Shown: one piece after another, positions 7,897-16,100 of the stretch | Position numbering within the stretch: position 1 is the first letter of the stretch | Layout of the letters: the number at the start of each line of letters is the position of its first letter | Source: Pseudomonadales bacterium | Lineage (GTDB): Bacteria > Pseudomonadota > Gammaproteobacteria > Pseudomonadales > UBA7239 | Assembly (NCBI GenBank): GCA_028280345.1 | Contig: JANQLY010000002.1 | Coordinates: 62,001-126,000, forward strand | Direction of reading: 5' to 3' | DNA length: 64,000 bases | Program-made: the position numbers and the translations under genes | Notes under the pieces: generated by a model | The model's database searches: none | Told to the model about the DNA's origin: nothing | Seen by the model: only the letters and a program-made list of their open reading frames with translations

Positions 7897-9744
7897 TTAG
7901 TCGAGTTCAAATTCTTCCTGCCAGTTGGAGGTTTCCTCCCAGCGGGGTTGGTCTTGTTTGTACAAAATTGCATTTTCGAGCACCAGATAATCCATCTCTG
8001 TGCGCATAAAGCAACGATAGGCATCTTCCGGGGTGCAGACGATGGGCTCACCGCGCACGTTGAACGAAGTGTTGACAGATACCGGGCATCCGGAGAGTTT
8101 TTCAAACTCGTCGAGCAAATGATAGAAGCGCGGATTGGTCTCACTGTGAACGGTTTGAATACGCGCCGAGTAATCGACATGGGTAACTGCAGGGATTTCC
8201 GAACGTGGAATATGCAGCTTTTCAATGCCAAAAAGCTGCTTTTGCTCATCGGTCATTTCAATGCGTTTGCCTTCCGCTACCGGAGCTACCATTAGCATAT
8301 AAGGGCTTTCGCACTGGTGTTCAAACCACTCGGAGACTTTTTCCGCCTTGATTGCCGGAGCGAATGGACGGAAAGACTCGCGATATTTGATTTTCAAGTT
8401 CATTACCGACTGCATTTTAGGGCTGCGTGGATCGCCGATAATGGAGCGGCCACCAAGCGCACGAGGGCCAAATTCCATACGCCCCTGAAACCAGCCAACA
8501 ACATGTTCGTCTTGCATAATTTGTGCGAGTCGAGGCATCAATTGGTCGTCGTCGATTACTTCGTAACTGGCATTAATTGAATCGAGGTAGGCATTGATCT
8601 CATTCTGGCTGTGGCGCGGGCCAAGGTAGCTGCCTTGCATTGCATCAAGCTTGCTGTTGTCTATGGCGCGTGCGTTTTCGAGATACTCATACCAGATAGC
8701 CAATGCTGCACCGAGTGCCCCTCCGGCATCGCCTGCGGCGGGTTGCACCCAAATGTTTTTAAATGGTCCTTCACGCAGCAGCCGACCGTTGGAAACACAG
8801 TTCAGTGCAACACCACCCGCGAGACAGAGATTGTCGACCTGTAGTTCCCTGTGCACTGTATGAGCGAGTTTAAGCACTATTTCCTCTGTGACCACCTGAA
8901 TCGAGCGCGCGAGGTCCATTTCCTTTTGTGTCACTTCTGATTCCGCCGCACGTGGTTCGCCGTCGAAAAGGCGATGGAAGCGGGCGTTGGTCATCGTCAG
9001 CCCGGTGGCGTAGTTGAAGTAGCGCATATCAAGTTTGAAGGAACCGTCGTCTTTCACATCGAGCAGATTGTCGAGAATCAGATCGACATATTTGGGCTCA
9101 CCGTAGGGAGCAAGCCCCATCAGCTTGTATTCCCCGGAGTTCACCTTGAAACCGGTGTAATAGGTGAATGCAGAATAGAGTAGTCCGAGAGAATGCGGAA
9201 AGTTGATCTCCCACTGTGGAGTAAGACGATTGTTTTCGCCAAGCCACACTGAACTTGTGGCCCACTCACCCACACCGTCGAGACACATAACCGCGGCCTT
9301 GTCGTGGGGGCAGGGGAAGAAAGCGGAAGCGGCGTGGGACTGATGGTGTTCGGTAAACATCAGCGCAGGCAGTTCTTTTTCTTCCATTTGACCAAGAGCG
9401 GCAAGCTCGCGACGCAGGGTTTTCTTCAGATACAGCTTTTCCTTGAGCCAGACCGGAATTGCCGCAACAAAGGATTGGAAACCGACAGGCACATAGGACA
9501 GATAAGTCTCAAGTAGTCGCTCAAATTTAATCAGTGGTTTGTCATAAAATACAATATGGTCGAGTTGCTGAATCGTCAATCCCGCTTCTGCAAGGCAGTA
9601 CTCAATAGCTTTGGCGGGAAAGCCGGGATCGTGCTTTTTGCGCGTGAAGCGCTCTTCCTGGGCCGCGGCAACAATATTGCCATCGACGATAAGAGCGGCT
9701 GCGCTGTCGTGGTAAAAGGCTGAAATGCCAAGGATCGCGGTCAA
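7897..9744 (-). CDS. Carbamoyltransferase, NodU/CmcH/SxtI family
   Basis: Transfers a carbamoyl group from carbamoyl phosphate, through carbamoyl-AMP, to a hydroxyl of an acceptor such as a sugar. The 615-residue protein has the N-terminal Kae1-like domain (ILGISAFYHDSAAALIVDG, residues 4-22; metal-binding region EHHQSHAASAFF; CLDGVGEW) and the C-terminal domain with GWFQGRMEFGPRALGGRSI and NTSFNVRGEPIVCTPEDA. The start codon is TTG: no in-frame ATG lies near, the family begins at ILGIS, and an AAGGG element lies 7 bases upstream. Downstream on the same strand are the SxtJ-like, pgm and DUF5989 genes. The acceptor cannot be deduced; a surface polysaccharide is most likely given the neighbours. 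Confidence 0.93.
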   Translation of the reverse strand: MTAILGISAFYHDSAAALIVDGNIVAAAQEERFTRKKHDPGFPAKAIEYCLAEAGLTIQQLDHIVFYDKPLIKFERLLETYLSYVPVGFQSFVAAIPVWLKEKLYLKKTLRRELAALGQMEEKELPALMFTEHHQSHAASAFFPCPHDKAAVMCLDGVGEWATSSVWLGENNRLTPQWEINFPHSLGLLYSAFTYYTGFKVNSGEYKLMGLAPYGEPKYVDLILDNLLDVKDDGSFKLDMRYFNYATGLTMTNARFHRLFDGEPRAAESEVTQKEMDLARSIQVVTEEIVLKLAHTVHRELQVDNLCLAGGVALNCVSNGRLLREGPFKNIWVQPAAGDAGGALGAALAIWYEYLENARAIDNSKLDAMQGSYLGPRHSQNEINAYLDSINASYEVIDDDQLMPRLAQIMQDEHVVGWFQGRMEFGPRALGGRSIIGDPRSPKMQSVMNLKIKYRESFRPFAPAIKAEKVSEWFEHQCESPYMLMVAPVAEGKRIEMTDEQKQLFGIEKLHIPRSEIPAVTHVDYSARIQTVHSETNPRFYHLLDEFEKLSGCPVSVNTSFNVRGEPIVCTPEDAYRCFMRTEMDYLVLENAILYKQDQPRWEETSNWQEEFELD

Positions 9745-9913
9745 TCTACTGCCCTTGCTTATTATTTGAAAATGCCGGTTTCCGGCACTGGCCGGTCACT
9801 ATTTATTACTCTGGATTCCGATTCTCCAGAAAACCGCCCGCAGAGTCAACGTGGCGTGGCTAAAGGGCTCAGGGACATTGATAAGAGGGCGCGGGAGGGC
9901 TGGTGTATAGAAG

Positions 9914-9954
9914 TTTCCCGACGCTGTCTATTGAGTTAAGTCCTTGTCGGGAAA
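9914..9954. repeat. Inverted repeat between carbamoyltransferase and cysC
   Basis: Perfect 9-bp arms TTTCCCGAC (9914-9922) and GTCGGGAAA (9946-9954) are separated by 23 bp, in the 284-bp gap between the divergent carbamoyltransferase and cysC genes. No T-run follows on either strand, so it is not a simple terminator. It could be a pair of half-sites for a regulator of either gene, or chance. A second small hairpin, TGCCGG-TTT-CCGGCA, lies at 9773-9787 just before the TTG start of the carbamoyltransferase. I see no coding sequence in the gap. Confidence 0.35.
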
Positions 9955-10028
9955 GGGCTATTTCCGCTTGCAATATTTACTGAGGCGATTATTCTCGTGG
10001 CTGTAGAGACAAAATAAGGTAGTGATAG

Positions 10029-10649
10029 ATGGTAGAACAAAAAGCAACAAATGTGCATTGGCACGAAGGTGATGTGACCCGCGAGCACCGGCAACAAGTG
10101 CTTGGCCAGAAAGGTGCAACTATCTGGTTTACGGGCTTGTCCGGCAGTGGCAAGAGCACCATTGCGGTAGCGCTGGAGAAAGAGCTGATCTCCCGCGGCA
10201 ATATTACTTACCGCCTCGATGGCGACAATGTGCGTCTGGGTATTAATAAGAATTTAGGATTTTCGGCGGAAGACCGCCACGAGAATATTCGCCGTATTGG
10301 AGAGGTATCCAAGCTATTCTGTGATACTGGCATTATTGCCCTGAGCAGTTTTATTAGCCCCTATCGGGTAGACCGGGACATGGTGCGTGAGTTGCATGAG
10401 TCCGCCGGCATGGATTTTATTGAGGTGTTTGTGGATTGCTCGCTGGAAGAAGCTGAGCGGCGTGATCCCAAGGGTCTGTACAAGAAAGCCCGTGCCGGGG
10501 AAATCAAGGGTTTTACCGGCATTGATGACCCTTACGAAGCACCGGAAAAACCGGAAGTCCATCTACATTCCGATCAAATGAGCATTGAAGATGAGCTCGC
10601 GGCATTGCTTGAGGAGTTAAACAAGCGCGGTATTGTTGCTGCTGAATAA
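10029..10649 (+). CDS. cysC: Adenylyl-sulfate (APS) kinase
   Basis: Phosphorylates APS at the 3' position to make PAPS, used for sulfate reduction or sulfation. The 206-residue length is standard. The Walker A motif GLSGSGKST is at residues 36-44, followed by the APS-binding RLDGDNVRLGINKNLGFSAEDRHENIRRIGEVSKLF signature region and the FISPYRVDRDMVRE segment; DPKGLYKKARAGEIKGFTGIDDPYEAP is the family's lid region. No cysDN (ATP sulfurylase) or cysH lies nearby, so it is an isolated copy. It is divergent from a carbamoyltransferase/glycan locus, which allows the idea of a dedicated PAPS supply for polysaccharide sulfation; no sulfotransferase is visible in the window. Confidence 0.94.
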   Translation: MVEQKATNVHWHEGDVTREHRQQVLGQKGATIWFTGLSGSGKSTIAVALEKELISRGNITYRLDGDNVRLGINKNLGFSAEDRHENIRRIGEVSKLFCDTGIIALSSFISPYRVDRDMVRELHESAGMDFIEVFVDCSLEEAERRDPKGLYKKARAGEIKGFTGIDDPYEAPEKPEVHLHSDQMSIEDELAALLEELNKRGIVAAE

Positions 10650-10701
10650 GCTGAATGGGTGAAATAGATCATCTTGATGTAAACAGAATCGGAGTTTGAT
10701 G

Positions 10702-11499
10702 ATGTTGTTAAAAGATAAAGTGGTTATTGTTTCTGGCATAGGCCCCGGGCTCGGTATTGAACTCGCGCTGTGTGCGGCGCGAGAGGGCGCCAAAGCTATA
10801 GTGCTTGCGGCGCGTACTGCGTCAAAGTTGAGCGATGCGGCAGAGCAGGTCAAGGCTCTGGGTCTGGGTACCGAGGTGCTTGAAGTGCCAACAGATATTG
10901 CGAACGCAGCAGATTGTGAGGCGCTCGCAGCAAAAACTCATGCAACCTTTGGCCGTATTGATGGCCTTGTAAACAGTGCTTTTGTGCCTGGCAGTTTTGG
11001 TAGTTGGGAAAAATGGAAGTTTGAGGACTGGCGCCAGGCACTGGATGTGAATTTGTTTGGCTCGATGCAATTATCCCGCGAAGTGGCGAAGTTTATGCAG
11101 GAACAGCCAACAGGTGGCGCGATTGTGATGGTCAATAGCATGGTGACAAAGAAAGTCATAGGAGAACAGGCTGGTTATGCAACCTCGAAAGGTGCGTTAA
11201 CAGTCGCCACCAAGGCGCTGGCAGCGGAGCTGGCACCACTAAAAATTCGCGTTAACACTTGCTACATGGGGTGGATGTGGGGTAACAGCGTGAAAACCTA
11301 TTGCGATATGGCTGCACCGGCGATGAACTGTGAACCCGAAGATATCAAGAAAGGTATCGAACGCAATATACCACTCGGTGAAATGCCGACAGATGCCGAA
11401 TGCGCACCGGCCTGTATTTTCCTGCTGTCTGATCTTGCAAAAGTTATCACCGGTGCACAGCTTGATGTCAATGGCGGCGAATATATGCCAATGGGCTAG
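10702..11499 (+). CDS. Short-chain dehydrogenase/reductase
   Basis: A 265-residue classical SDR. The cofactor loop is present as GIGPGLG near residues 12-18, a variant of GxxxGxG in which the usual Gly-Ile is replaced by Gly-Leu. The NxAG position reads VNSAF, the catalytic Ser is in MVNSMVTKK, and the catalytic YATSK (YxxxK) is intact. The C terminus has the common DVNGGEYMP ending. Two in-frame ATG codons overlap at 10699 and 10702; GGAG at 10691-10694 favours the second by spacing. Substrate unknown. An SRPBCC-domain gene follows 35 bp downstream and is probably co-transcribed. Adjacent cysC suggests no link. Confidence 0.85.
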   Translation: MLLKDKVVIVSGIGPGLGIELALCAAREGAKAIVLAARTASKLSDAAEQVKALGLGTEVLEVPTDIANAADCEALAAKTHATFGRIDGLVNSAFVPGSFGSWEKWKFEDWRQALDVNLFGSMQLSREVAKFMQEQPTGGAIVMVNSMVTKKVIGEQAGYATSKGALTVATKALAAELAPLKIRVNTCYMGWMWGNSVKTYCDMAAPAMNCEPEDIKKGIERNIPLGEMPTDAECAPACIFLLSDLAKVITGAQLDVNGGEYMPMG

Positions 11500-11534
11500 G
11501 GTTTGGTGAATTAAGCACATGTAATGGAGGCGGG

Positions 11535-11984
11535 ATGTTTTTTAAGACAGCGATTGAATCTGTTACGGTGGAAATCAATGCGCCGATCAGTAAGGTATGG
11601 GAAGTACTTGTTGATCTTGACTCCTACGCTGAATGGAACCCCTATACTGTACGTATTGATGCGGATTTGAATACCCTCGGTAGTCCGGTAGATCTGCATG
11701 TACAGATGACGGCAAAGAACCTCATTGTGCAGACGGAAGAATTGCGTGTGAATAAAAAGGAGGAGCAACTGAGTTGGGGAATGAAAATGCTACATCCATG
11801 GTTGATGTGTGCTCAGCGTGACCAGATCATTAAGGCTGTGGGTGAAAATAAAACCACCTATTACACCGTTGATGTATTTGAGGGATTGCTGGTTCCACTA
11901 TGCATGTTGCTCTATGGCAAACCGATAAAACAGGGTTTTGATGCCATTGCTCATGCGCTGAAACAGCGTGTCGAAAGCCTTTAA
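11535..11984 (+). CDS. SRPBCC-domain protein (polyketide cyclase/START-like fold)
   Basis: A 149-residue cytoplasmic protein with the Bet v1-like pattern: an opening strand SVTVEINAPISKVWEVLVDLDSYAEWNPYTVRID (residues about 7-40), alternating beta strands, then a long C-terminal helix. Conserved features of the family visible here are the xxxAPxxxVWxxLxDxxxYxxWNP signature and the terminal GFDAIAHALKQRVE helix. The fold binds hydrophobic ligands; no catalytic residues can be assigned. It follows an SDR gene and precedes a strong bidirectional terminator at 12020. Function unknown. Confidence 0.75.
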   Translation: MFFKTAIESVTVEINAPISKVWEVLVDLDSYAEWNPYTVRIDADLNTLGSPVDLHVQMTAKNLIVQTEELRVNKKEEQLSWGMKMLHPWLMCAQRDQIIKAVGENKTTYYTVDVFEGLLVPLCMLLYGKPIKQGFDAIAHALKQRVESL

Positions 11985-12019
11985 CTGTATTCAGAACTTT
12001 TATTGTTACAAAATAAAAA

Positions 12020-12049
12020 GCCTCGCACCGTTTGCGGTGCGAGGCTTTT
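12020..12049. terminator. Bidirectional Rho-independent terminator
   Basis: An 11-bp perfect stem GCCTCGCACCG / CGGTGCGAGGC with a TTTG loop is followed by TTTT on the plus strand and preceded by AAAAA (T-run on the minus strand). It ends the SDR-SRPBCC transcript and the convergent lipoprotein transcript. Confidence 0.9.
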
Positions 12050-12085
12050 GTATCAAGAACTAATAAACAATATTAGAGGAAGGAG

Positions 12086-12841
12086 TTACTCCTGAACCTC
12101 ACAGTTGCCCCAAACACAAGCGATAAAAATTGTCTTGCGGTTTTCACAATACACACCATAAACTTCATAGGGCCACTCGTTGCGCAAGGTGAGAATTTGG
12201 CCATCCTTGCATTGGCTTTCGTGCATGGTTCGTTCGATGTTGTATTGGGAGCGACCAGGTTCGTAAGAGATTTCCATGGTGCCTGACAGTTTCGGAACAT
12301 CATAGGGCTCTGGCACCGGCTCAGTGACGAGGCTTTTCAGATACATATCCGCATTGAGATTGCGTGCGGCAATATCTTCAATGCCGCTGGAGTAGTGGCC
12401 GAGGCGGGTGTTGCAACGGGCAATCACATTGCTGTAGGAGCGTCGGCTGGCATCAAGGCTGCGCACGACTTTCTTGCGGGTGTCGTTGTAGTATTTCACC
12501 GCCACGAGCGATAGCTCTTGATTGTTGTACTCAATGACATTACTGGACAGCTTTGCAGAATATTCTGTATCGGCTACATGCACCTGGGGCCAGTTACGGC
12601 TGTACCAGGCTTGCTGGGCATCGCGGGCAACGGGTTCGAATTCTGCATCGAGCCTGGTGCATTCCTCAATGAGAATCTGTAATTCAATGGCCTTGCCAAG
12701 GGCGTATTCAAAAGCCATGGGGTCAGCGGTGAACTGTGGCACTTCTTCCTTTTCAGTTGTGGCACAACCGTGAAGCTGTACAAGGAGGGCAGTACCGAGT
12801 GAAATGAGGGCAACTTTCCTGAGGATCATGAGGCTTTTCAT
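12086..12841 (-). CDS. Uncharacterised lipoprotein
   Basis: A 251-residue protein with a type II signal peptide: MKSLMILRK, a hydrophobic core, and a lipobox LHGC, with Cys expected to be lipidated. The ATG at 12841 was chosen because it places a normal signal peptide at the N terminus, although the frame stays open further upstream. Asp does not follow the Cys (CATTEKEE), so outer-membrane sorting is likely. The mature part is largely helical to about residue 170, then a C-terminal domain (residues about 180-250) with four Cys (ESQCKDG, GVYCENR, IACVWGNCE) that could form two disulfides. I do not recognise the family. Confidence 0.75.
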   Translation of the reverse strand: MKSLMILRKVALISLGTALLVQLHGCATTEKEEVPQFTADPMAFEYALGKAIELQILIEECTRLDAEFEPVARDAQQAWYSRNWPQVHVADTEYSAKLSSNVIEYNNQELSLVAVKYYNDTRKKVVRSLDASRRSYSNVIARCNTRLGHYSSGIEDIAARNLNADMYLKSLVTEPVPEPYDVPKLSGTMEISYEPGRSQYNIERTMHESQCKDGQILTLRNEWPYEVYGVYCENRKTIFIACVWGNCEVQE

Positions 12842-12933
12842 TATAGGAACCTGCTTTTTGATTGATGTTGGCGCTGATTTTACTGGCTCCGCTTGATTAC
12901 GGCAAATGGCTGATCCATCAAACAGGGGGCTGC

Positions 12934-13293
12934 TCAGTCTTTGCCACGATAAATGCACCCGCTATTGCAGGTCTCACGTACGGTAATCTGGCTCAGTTGG
13001 GGCAGACCCGGGGTGATACGTTGCCATAGCCAGCGCGCAATAGACTCGCTGGTAGGGTTCTCCAGGCCTTCAATATCATTGAGGCAGTAGTGGTCGAGTT
13101 GATCAATAATCGGTGCAACAACCTGCTTGATATCCGCAAAATCCATCACCCAGCCAATGTTGTCATCGACTGGTCCCGAGACAAAAACACTGACCTGGAA
13201 GGAGTGGCCGTGAAGGCGGCGGCACTTGTGATCAGCGGGCACATTGGGTAAAAAATGAGCAGCCTCGAAGGTGAATTCTTTAAAAATATCCAT
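12934..13293 (-). CDS. queD: 6-carboxytetrahydropterin synthase QueD
   Basis: Converts 7,8-dihydroneopterin triphosphate to 6-carboxytetrahydropterin in queuosine/7-deazaguanine synthesis. The 119-residue length is standard. Zinc ligands His13, His28 and His30 (FEAAHFL; LHGHSF) and the catalytic Cys24 (DHKCRRLHGH) are present, as are the ENPTSESIARWLW motif and VRETCNSGCIY near the C terminus. No other que genes lie close by; folE, the GTP cyclohydrolase that makes its substrate, is at 51231-51773. It is followed 92 bp downstream by the lipoprotein gene. Confidence 0.94.
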   Translation of the reverse strand: MDIFKEFTFEAAHFLPNVPADHKCRRLHGHSFQVSVFVSGPVDDNIGWVMDFADIKQVVAPIIDQLDHYCLNDIEGLENPTSESIARWLWQRITPGLPQLSQITVRETCNSGCIYRGKD

Positions 13294-13355
13294 GGTTTTC
13301 TATGTTCAGGCGGGGGAAAGATAATACCGCTAATGAGATTGGTAAAAAAGCGCCT

Positions 13356-14831
13356 TTATTTGGGTTCGGGATAGAGTGGCAGGCGCACGACAAATTCTGT
13401 GCCCTTACCCACGGTTGAGTTTACCTCGATACTACCTCCGTGGTGCTCGGTAATGATGAAGTAGGATATCGACAGGCCAAGCCCGGTTCCCTGACCTACC
13501 TCCTTGGTGGTGTAAAACGGCTCGAAGATATGACGGCGGATTTCCTCGGGAATGCCAGGGCCGTTATCTGATACCTTGATTACAATATTCTCACTCTGCA
13601 AGGAAGTATGCAGGCTGATTATGGGTGGAACAGAAAAGTCCGGACGCTGTTCCAGAGCCTGGCTGGCATTACGCAGCAGGTTGAGAAGTACCTGCTGTAT
13701 TTCCGCCGGGGAGCAAGACAACAGTGGGAGATCATCGGCAAAATCGGTATTGATCTGAATGGTGACTTTGACGTCGTTCTCGACAATTTGCAATTTGTTC
13801 TCCGCAAGCTCAAGGCAATGGGCAGTAAGTTCGTTGATATCTACCTGGTTGCGTGTCTGGCTGCTGTGAGAAAACTCCAACATATTCGAGACAATTTTTG
13901 CCGAGCGTTCACCGGCGTCGCGAATATTAGCGAGGAATTTATTGATTTCCCGTTCTGCAAGATAGTTCTCAATGATATCCATGGTAGTGCCGAATTTTTC
14001 GGCAATGGCCTGGTTTTTGAGCAGTTCGGCAGAGGTGCGTCGTTCGATATTCTGCACGCTTTGTAAAATAGCTCCAAGGGGGTTATTGATCTCATGGGCC
14101 ATGCCGGCGGCGAGTTCACCGAGGGACATCATTTTTTCGTTCTGAATCATCATACTTTCCATCAGTACACGCATTGTGACATCGTCGACCCGGATTACAG
14201 CTTCAAGCAGGTTTTCAGTGGAAAGCGGATACACCGTAATATCGTTGTAGTAGGTTTCCCCTTCGTGAATATACTTGCTGCTTTCCTTGACCTTAACAGT
14301 TTTCTGATTGATCGCTTCCTGGATCATATGCAGGTCTACTGGTAGATGAGGGTAGACATCCCAGAGGTAATTGCCGAGAACGTCATCTTCCATGTGTCCG
14401 GTGGTGGTCTCTGCGCTGCTGTTCCAGTGGGTAATTTTCCCATCGGGGGTAACCCCGATAAGAATGGATGGCATGGAATTGATAATGCTGTGCAGGTAGG
14501 TTTGCGCCTGGCGTAATTTGTCCTCGGTAATTTCGTGCTGAGCGATTTCACCGTAGAGTTTGTTGTTGATCGCGCGTAATTTCTGGGTGCGATCCCCCAT
14601 TTGTTTTTCAAGTGAGCGGTAAGCGGTTTCCAGTTCCAGATGTTCGCTGCGGGCATCCTGATACTTGTGCCAGATAGTGAGAAAAACCGCAATGGCTAGT
14701 ACGAGGAACATAACAAACAGGGCAATCCAGCCTTCTGTTTGCAAGCTGCCGGTGGTTTCATCATTGGCAAATGACAGCGCGGGAAGGAGCAGCAGAGTGC
14801 TGCAGGCGAGCCATGGCATCCGGTTTCTCAA
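13356..14831 (-). CDS. Membrane-bound PAS sensor histidine kinase (orphan)
   Basis: A 491-residue kinase. Residues 1-22 look like a signal peptide or first membrane helix, and a second helix follows at about 31-53 (WIALFVMFLVLAIAVFLTIW), so the short periplasmic loop holds only a few residues. Then come a coiled coil (55-95), a PAS domain (about 100-215; ITHWNSSAETTTGHMEDDVLGN), the HisKA dimerisation domain with phospho-acceptor in MAHEINNPLGAI near residue 245, and an HATPase domain with N box, DNGPGIP and GQGTGLGLSIS. The first start codon is TTG (14831); ATG at 14819 is possible but would remove two Arg from the signal n-region. No response regulator is adjacent. The layout resembles NtrB/DctB-type kinases. 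Confidence 0.88.
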   Translation of the reverse strand: MRNRMPWLACSTLLLLPALSFANDETTGSLQTEGWIALFVMFLVLAIAVFLTIWHKYQDARSEHLELETAYRSLEKQMGDRTQKLRAINNKLYGEIAQHEITEDKLRQAQTYLHSIINSMPSILIGVTPDGKITHWNSSAETTTGHMEDDVLGNYLWDVYPHLPVDLHMIQEAINQKTVKVKESSKYIHEGETYYNDITVYPLSTENLLEAVIRVDDVTMRVLMESMMIQNEKMMSLGELAAGMAHEINNPLGAILQSVQNIERRTSAELLKNQAIAEKFGTTMDIIENYLAEREINKFLANIRDAGERSAKIVSNMLEFSHSSQTRNQVDINELTAHCLELAENKLQIVENDVKVTIQINTDFADDLPLLSCSPAEIQQVLLNLLRNASQALEQRPDFSVPPIISLHTSLQSENIVIKVSDNGPGIPEEIRRHIFEPFYTTKEVGQGTGLGLSISYFIITEHHGGSIEVNSTVGKGTEFVVRLPLYPEPK

Positions 14832-14948
14832 GGCGGAAAAACCCCTTTGTGCGGGTTAAAGACAATGCCTGTGATTGTACCCTGGGGCGGCGGTGGTGAA
14901 ACCCTCAAAATGCTTCTACAGGTGCGATAAATCCGCTGTTGTGCACGA

Positions 14949-14976
14949 TTGACAACGATTTCCAAACCTGTAGAAT
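14949..14976 (+). promoter_or_regulatory. tRNA promoter, sigma-70 type
   Basis: TTGACA (14949-14954), a 16-bp spacer and TAGAAT (14971-14976) lie just before tRNA-Val. The following GCGCTC is a GC-rich discriminator, typical of stably regulated RNA promoters. It likely drives both tRNAs. Confidence 0.75.
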
Positions 14977-14990
14977 GCGCTCTCCTGCTG

Positions 14991-15066
14991 GGGTGGTTAG
15001 CTCAGCTGGGAGAGCGACGGCCTTACAAGCCGTAGGTCACAGGTTCGATCCCTGTACCACCCACCA
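14991..15066 (+). tRNA. tRNA-Val (anticodon TAC)
   Basis: A full cloverleaf: acceptor GGGTGGT pairs with ACCACCC, D arm TAGCTCAGCTGGGAGAGC, anticodon loop CTTACAA with anticodon TAC (15024-15026), T arm with GGTTCGATCC, discriminator A and an encoded CCA (15064-15066). Confidence 0.97.
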
Positions 15067-15140
15067 AACACTTTAGCTACTTTTGGTCGTACTGGCCGCA
15101 GAATAGTAAGTATAAGTGTCCAAGCGGTAGCAGATGTAGC

Positions 15141-15217
15141 GGCCCGGTAGTTCAGTTGGTTAGAATGCCGGCCTGTCACGCCGGAGGTCGAGGGTTCGAG
15201 TCCCTTCCGGGTCGCCA
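15141..15217 (+). tRNA. tRNA-Asp (anticodon GTC)
   Basis: A full cloverleaf: acceptor GGCCCGG pairs with CCGGGTC (one G-T pair), D arm with AGTTCAGTTGGTTAGAAT, anticodon loop CTGTCAC with anticodon GTC (15175-15177), T arm GGGTTCGAGTCCC and an encoded CCA. It lies 74 bp after tRNA-Val and is probably on the same precursor. Confidence 0.97.
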
Positions 15218-15319
15218 TTTTACCGCCTTTCAATTTCTCACAACCTTGCCCATTTTCCGGGGTTTTACTTGTACAGGTGGTCGCACACACGGGTATCTGC
15301 TCTCTGCATATTCACTGTT

Positions 15320-15348
15320 CTATATACATCTATTATAGATGTATATAG
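15320..15348. repeat. Perfect 29-bp AT-rich palindrome
   Basis: Two 14-bp arms (CTATATACATCTAT and its exact complement) flank a single central T. It lies 100 bp after tRNA-Asp and 45 bp beyond the 3' end of the convergent YSC84-family gene. Neither side has a T-run or the GC stem of a Rho-independent terminator. It could be a regulator operator, a recombination site or a cruciform-forming element. It does not repeat elsewhere in the window as far as I could see. Confidence 0.6.
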
Positions 15349-15392
15349 AAAACTGGCCGCGTGGCAGGTGGCAAACGGTTATGCAGGGGGGA

Positions 15393-15962
15393 TTACTCCC
15401 CAAGTGGTTTATAGTTGTACTTCTGGCCGCCAATAGAGGCTTCATACATCAGGCCACCCTTGGCCAGGGTAAATACAGCCATGCCGCGCATCCATGAACC
15501 CTTGCCTTTGGTTTCCCCGGCGCTTGCCGAGGAGCCTTTGGTATTGGCACCGGCCTGGGCGCCGTAGGTGAGGGCAACTGCAGTGGCATCAGCACCGAAC
15601 TCAAAATTGCCATCGATAAATTCGAGATAAACATCGCGGTTTTTAAACAGAATAATCTGGCTGTAGGCCTGGCCACCAAGTTGAAAGCCAATGGTGACCT
15701 GGCCCATTGAAACATTGCCGGTATGCTGGCCGCCGCCGTAAACACAGCCCTTGCCGCCAGCGCCACCGATACCAATACCGCCCTTGCCAATGGTTGGCAA
15801 CACGGCATAACCATAGGACTCGGCGAGCATTTCATTGACATTACCGAGATCGCGAAATTTTACCACCGTTGCCTGACAGTCTTCCGGCTTCGGGCCAGCA
15901 TGTGCCGCTGAGGCAGTGATGAGCATCGTGAACAGTAACAGCAAAGTTGACAGGATTTTCAT
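15393..15962 (-). CDS. YSC84-related lipid-binding domain protein, exported
   Basis: A 189-residue protein with a clear Sec signal peptide (MKILSTLLLLFTMLITASAAHA) when started at the ATG at 15962. The mature part contains the YSC84/SYLF-like glycine-rich pattern: ESYGYAVLPTIGKGGIGIGGAGGKG, then GQVTIGFQLGGQAYSQIILF, and EFGADATAVALTYGAQAG, ending with the GLMYEASIGGQKYNY motif. This family binds phosphoinositides in eukaryotes and is found as small periplasmic or outer-membrane associated proteins in bacteria, with no settled role. It is a single-gene unit, convergent with the tRNAs. Confidence 0.85.
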   Translation of the reverse strand: MKILSTLLLLFTMLITASAAHAGPKPEDCQATVVKFRDLGNVNEMLAESYGYAVLPTIGKGGIGIGGAGGKGCVYGGGQHTGNVSMGQVTIGFQLGGQAYSQIILFKNRDVYLEFIDGNFEFGADATAVALTYGAQAGANTKGSSASAGETKGKGSWMRGMAVFTLAKGGLMYEASIGGQKYNYKPLGE

Positions 15963-16100
15963 GGCGATTTCCCCGTATTTGTGAACAGCATTAAGGGTTA
16001 AAAAGCATAGTAGAGTGGTAAAACCCTGTCTATAGCGGTGGGGCGAGTTGCGGCTATTTTGTGCGGCATTTGTCATTTTGCAGGTGCTTTTATTGCACTA

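Noticed and set aside
12842..12958. N-terminal extension of the lipoprotein frame overlapping queD
   Set aside because: It would place 39 residues before a clear type II signal peptide and overlap the queD 3' end.
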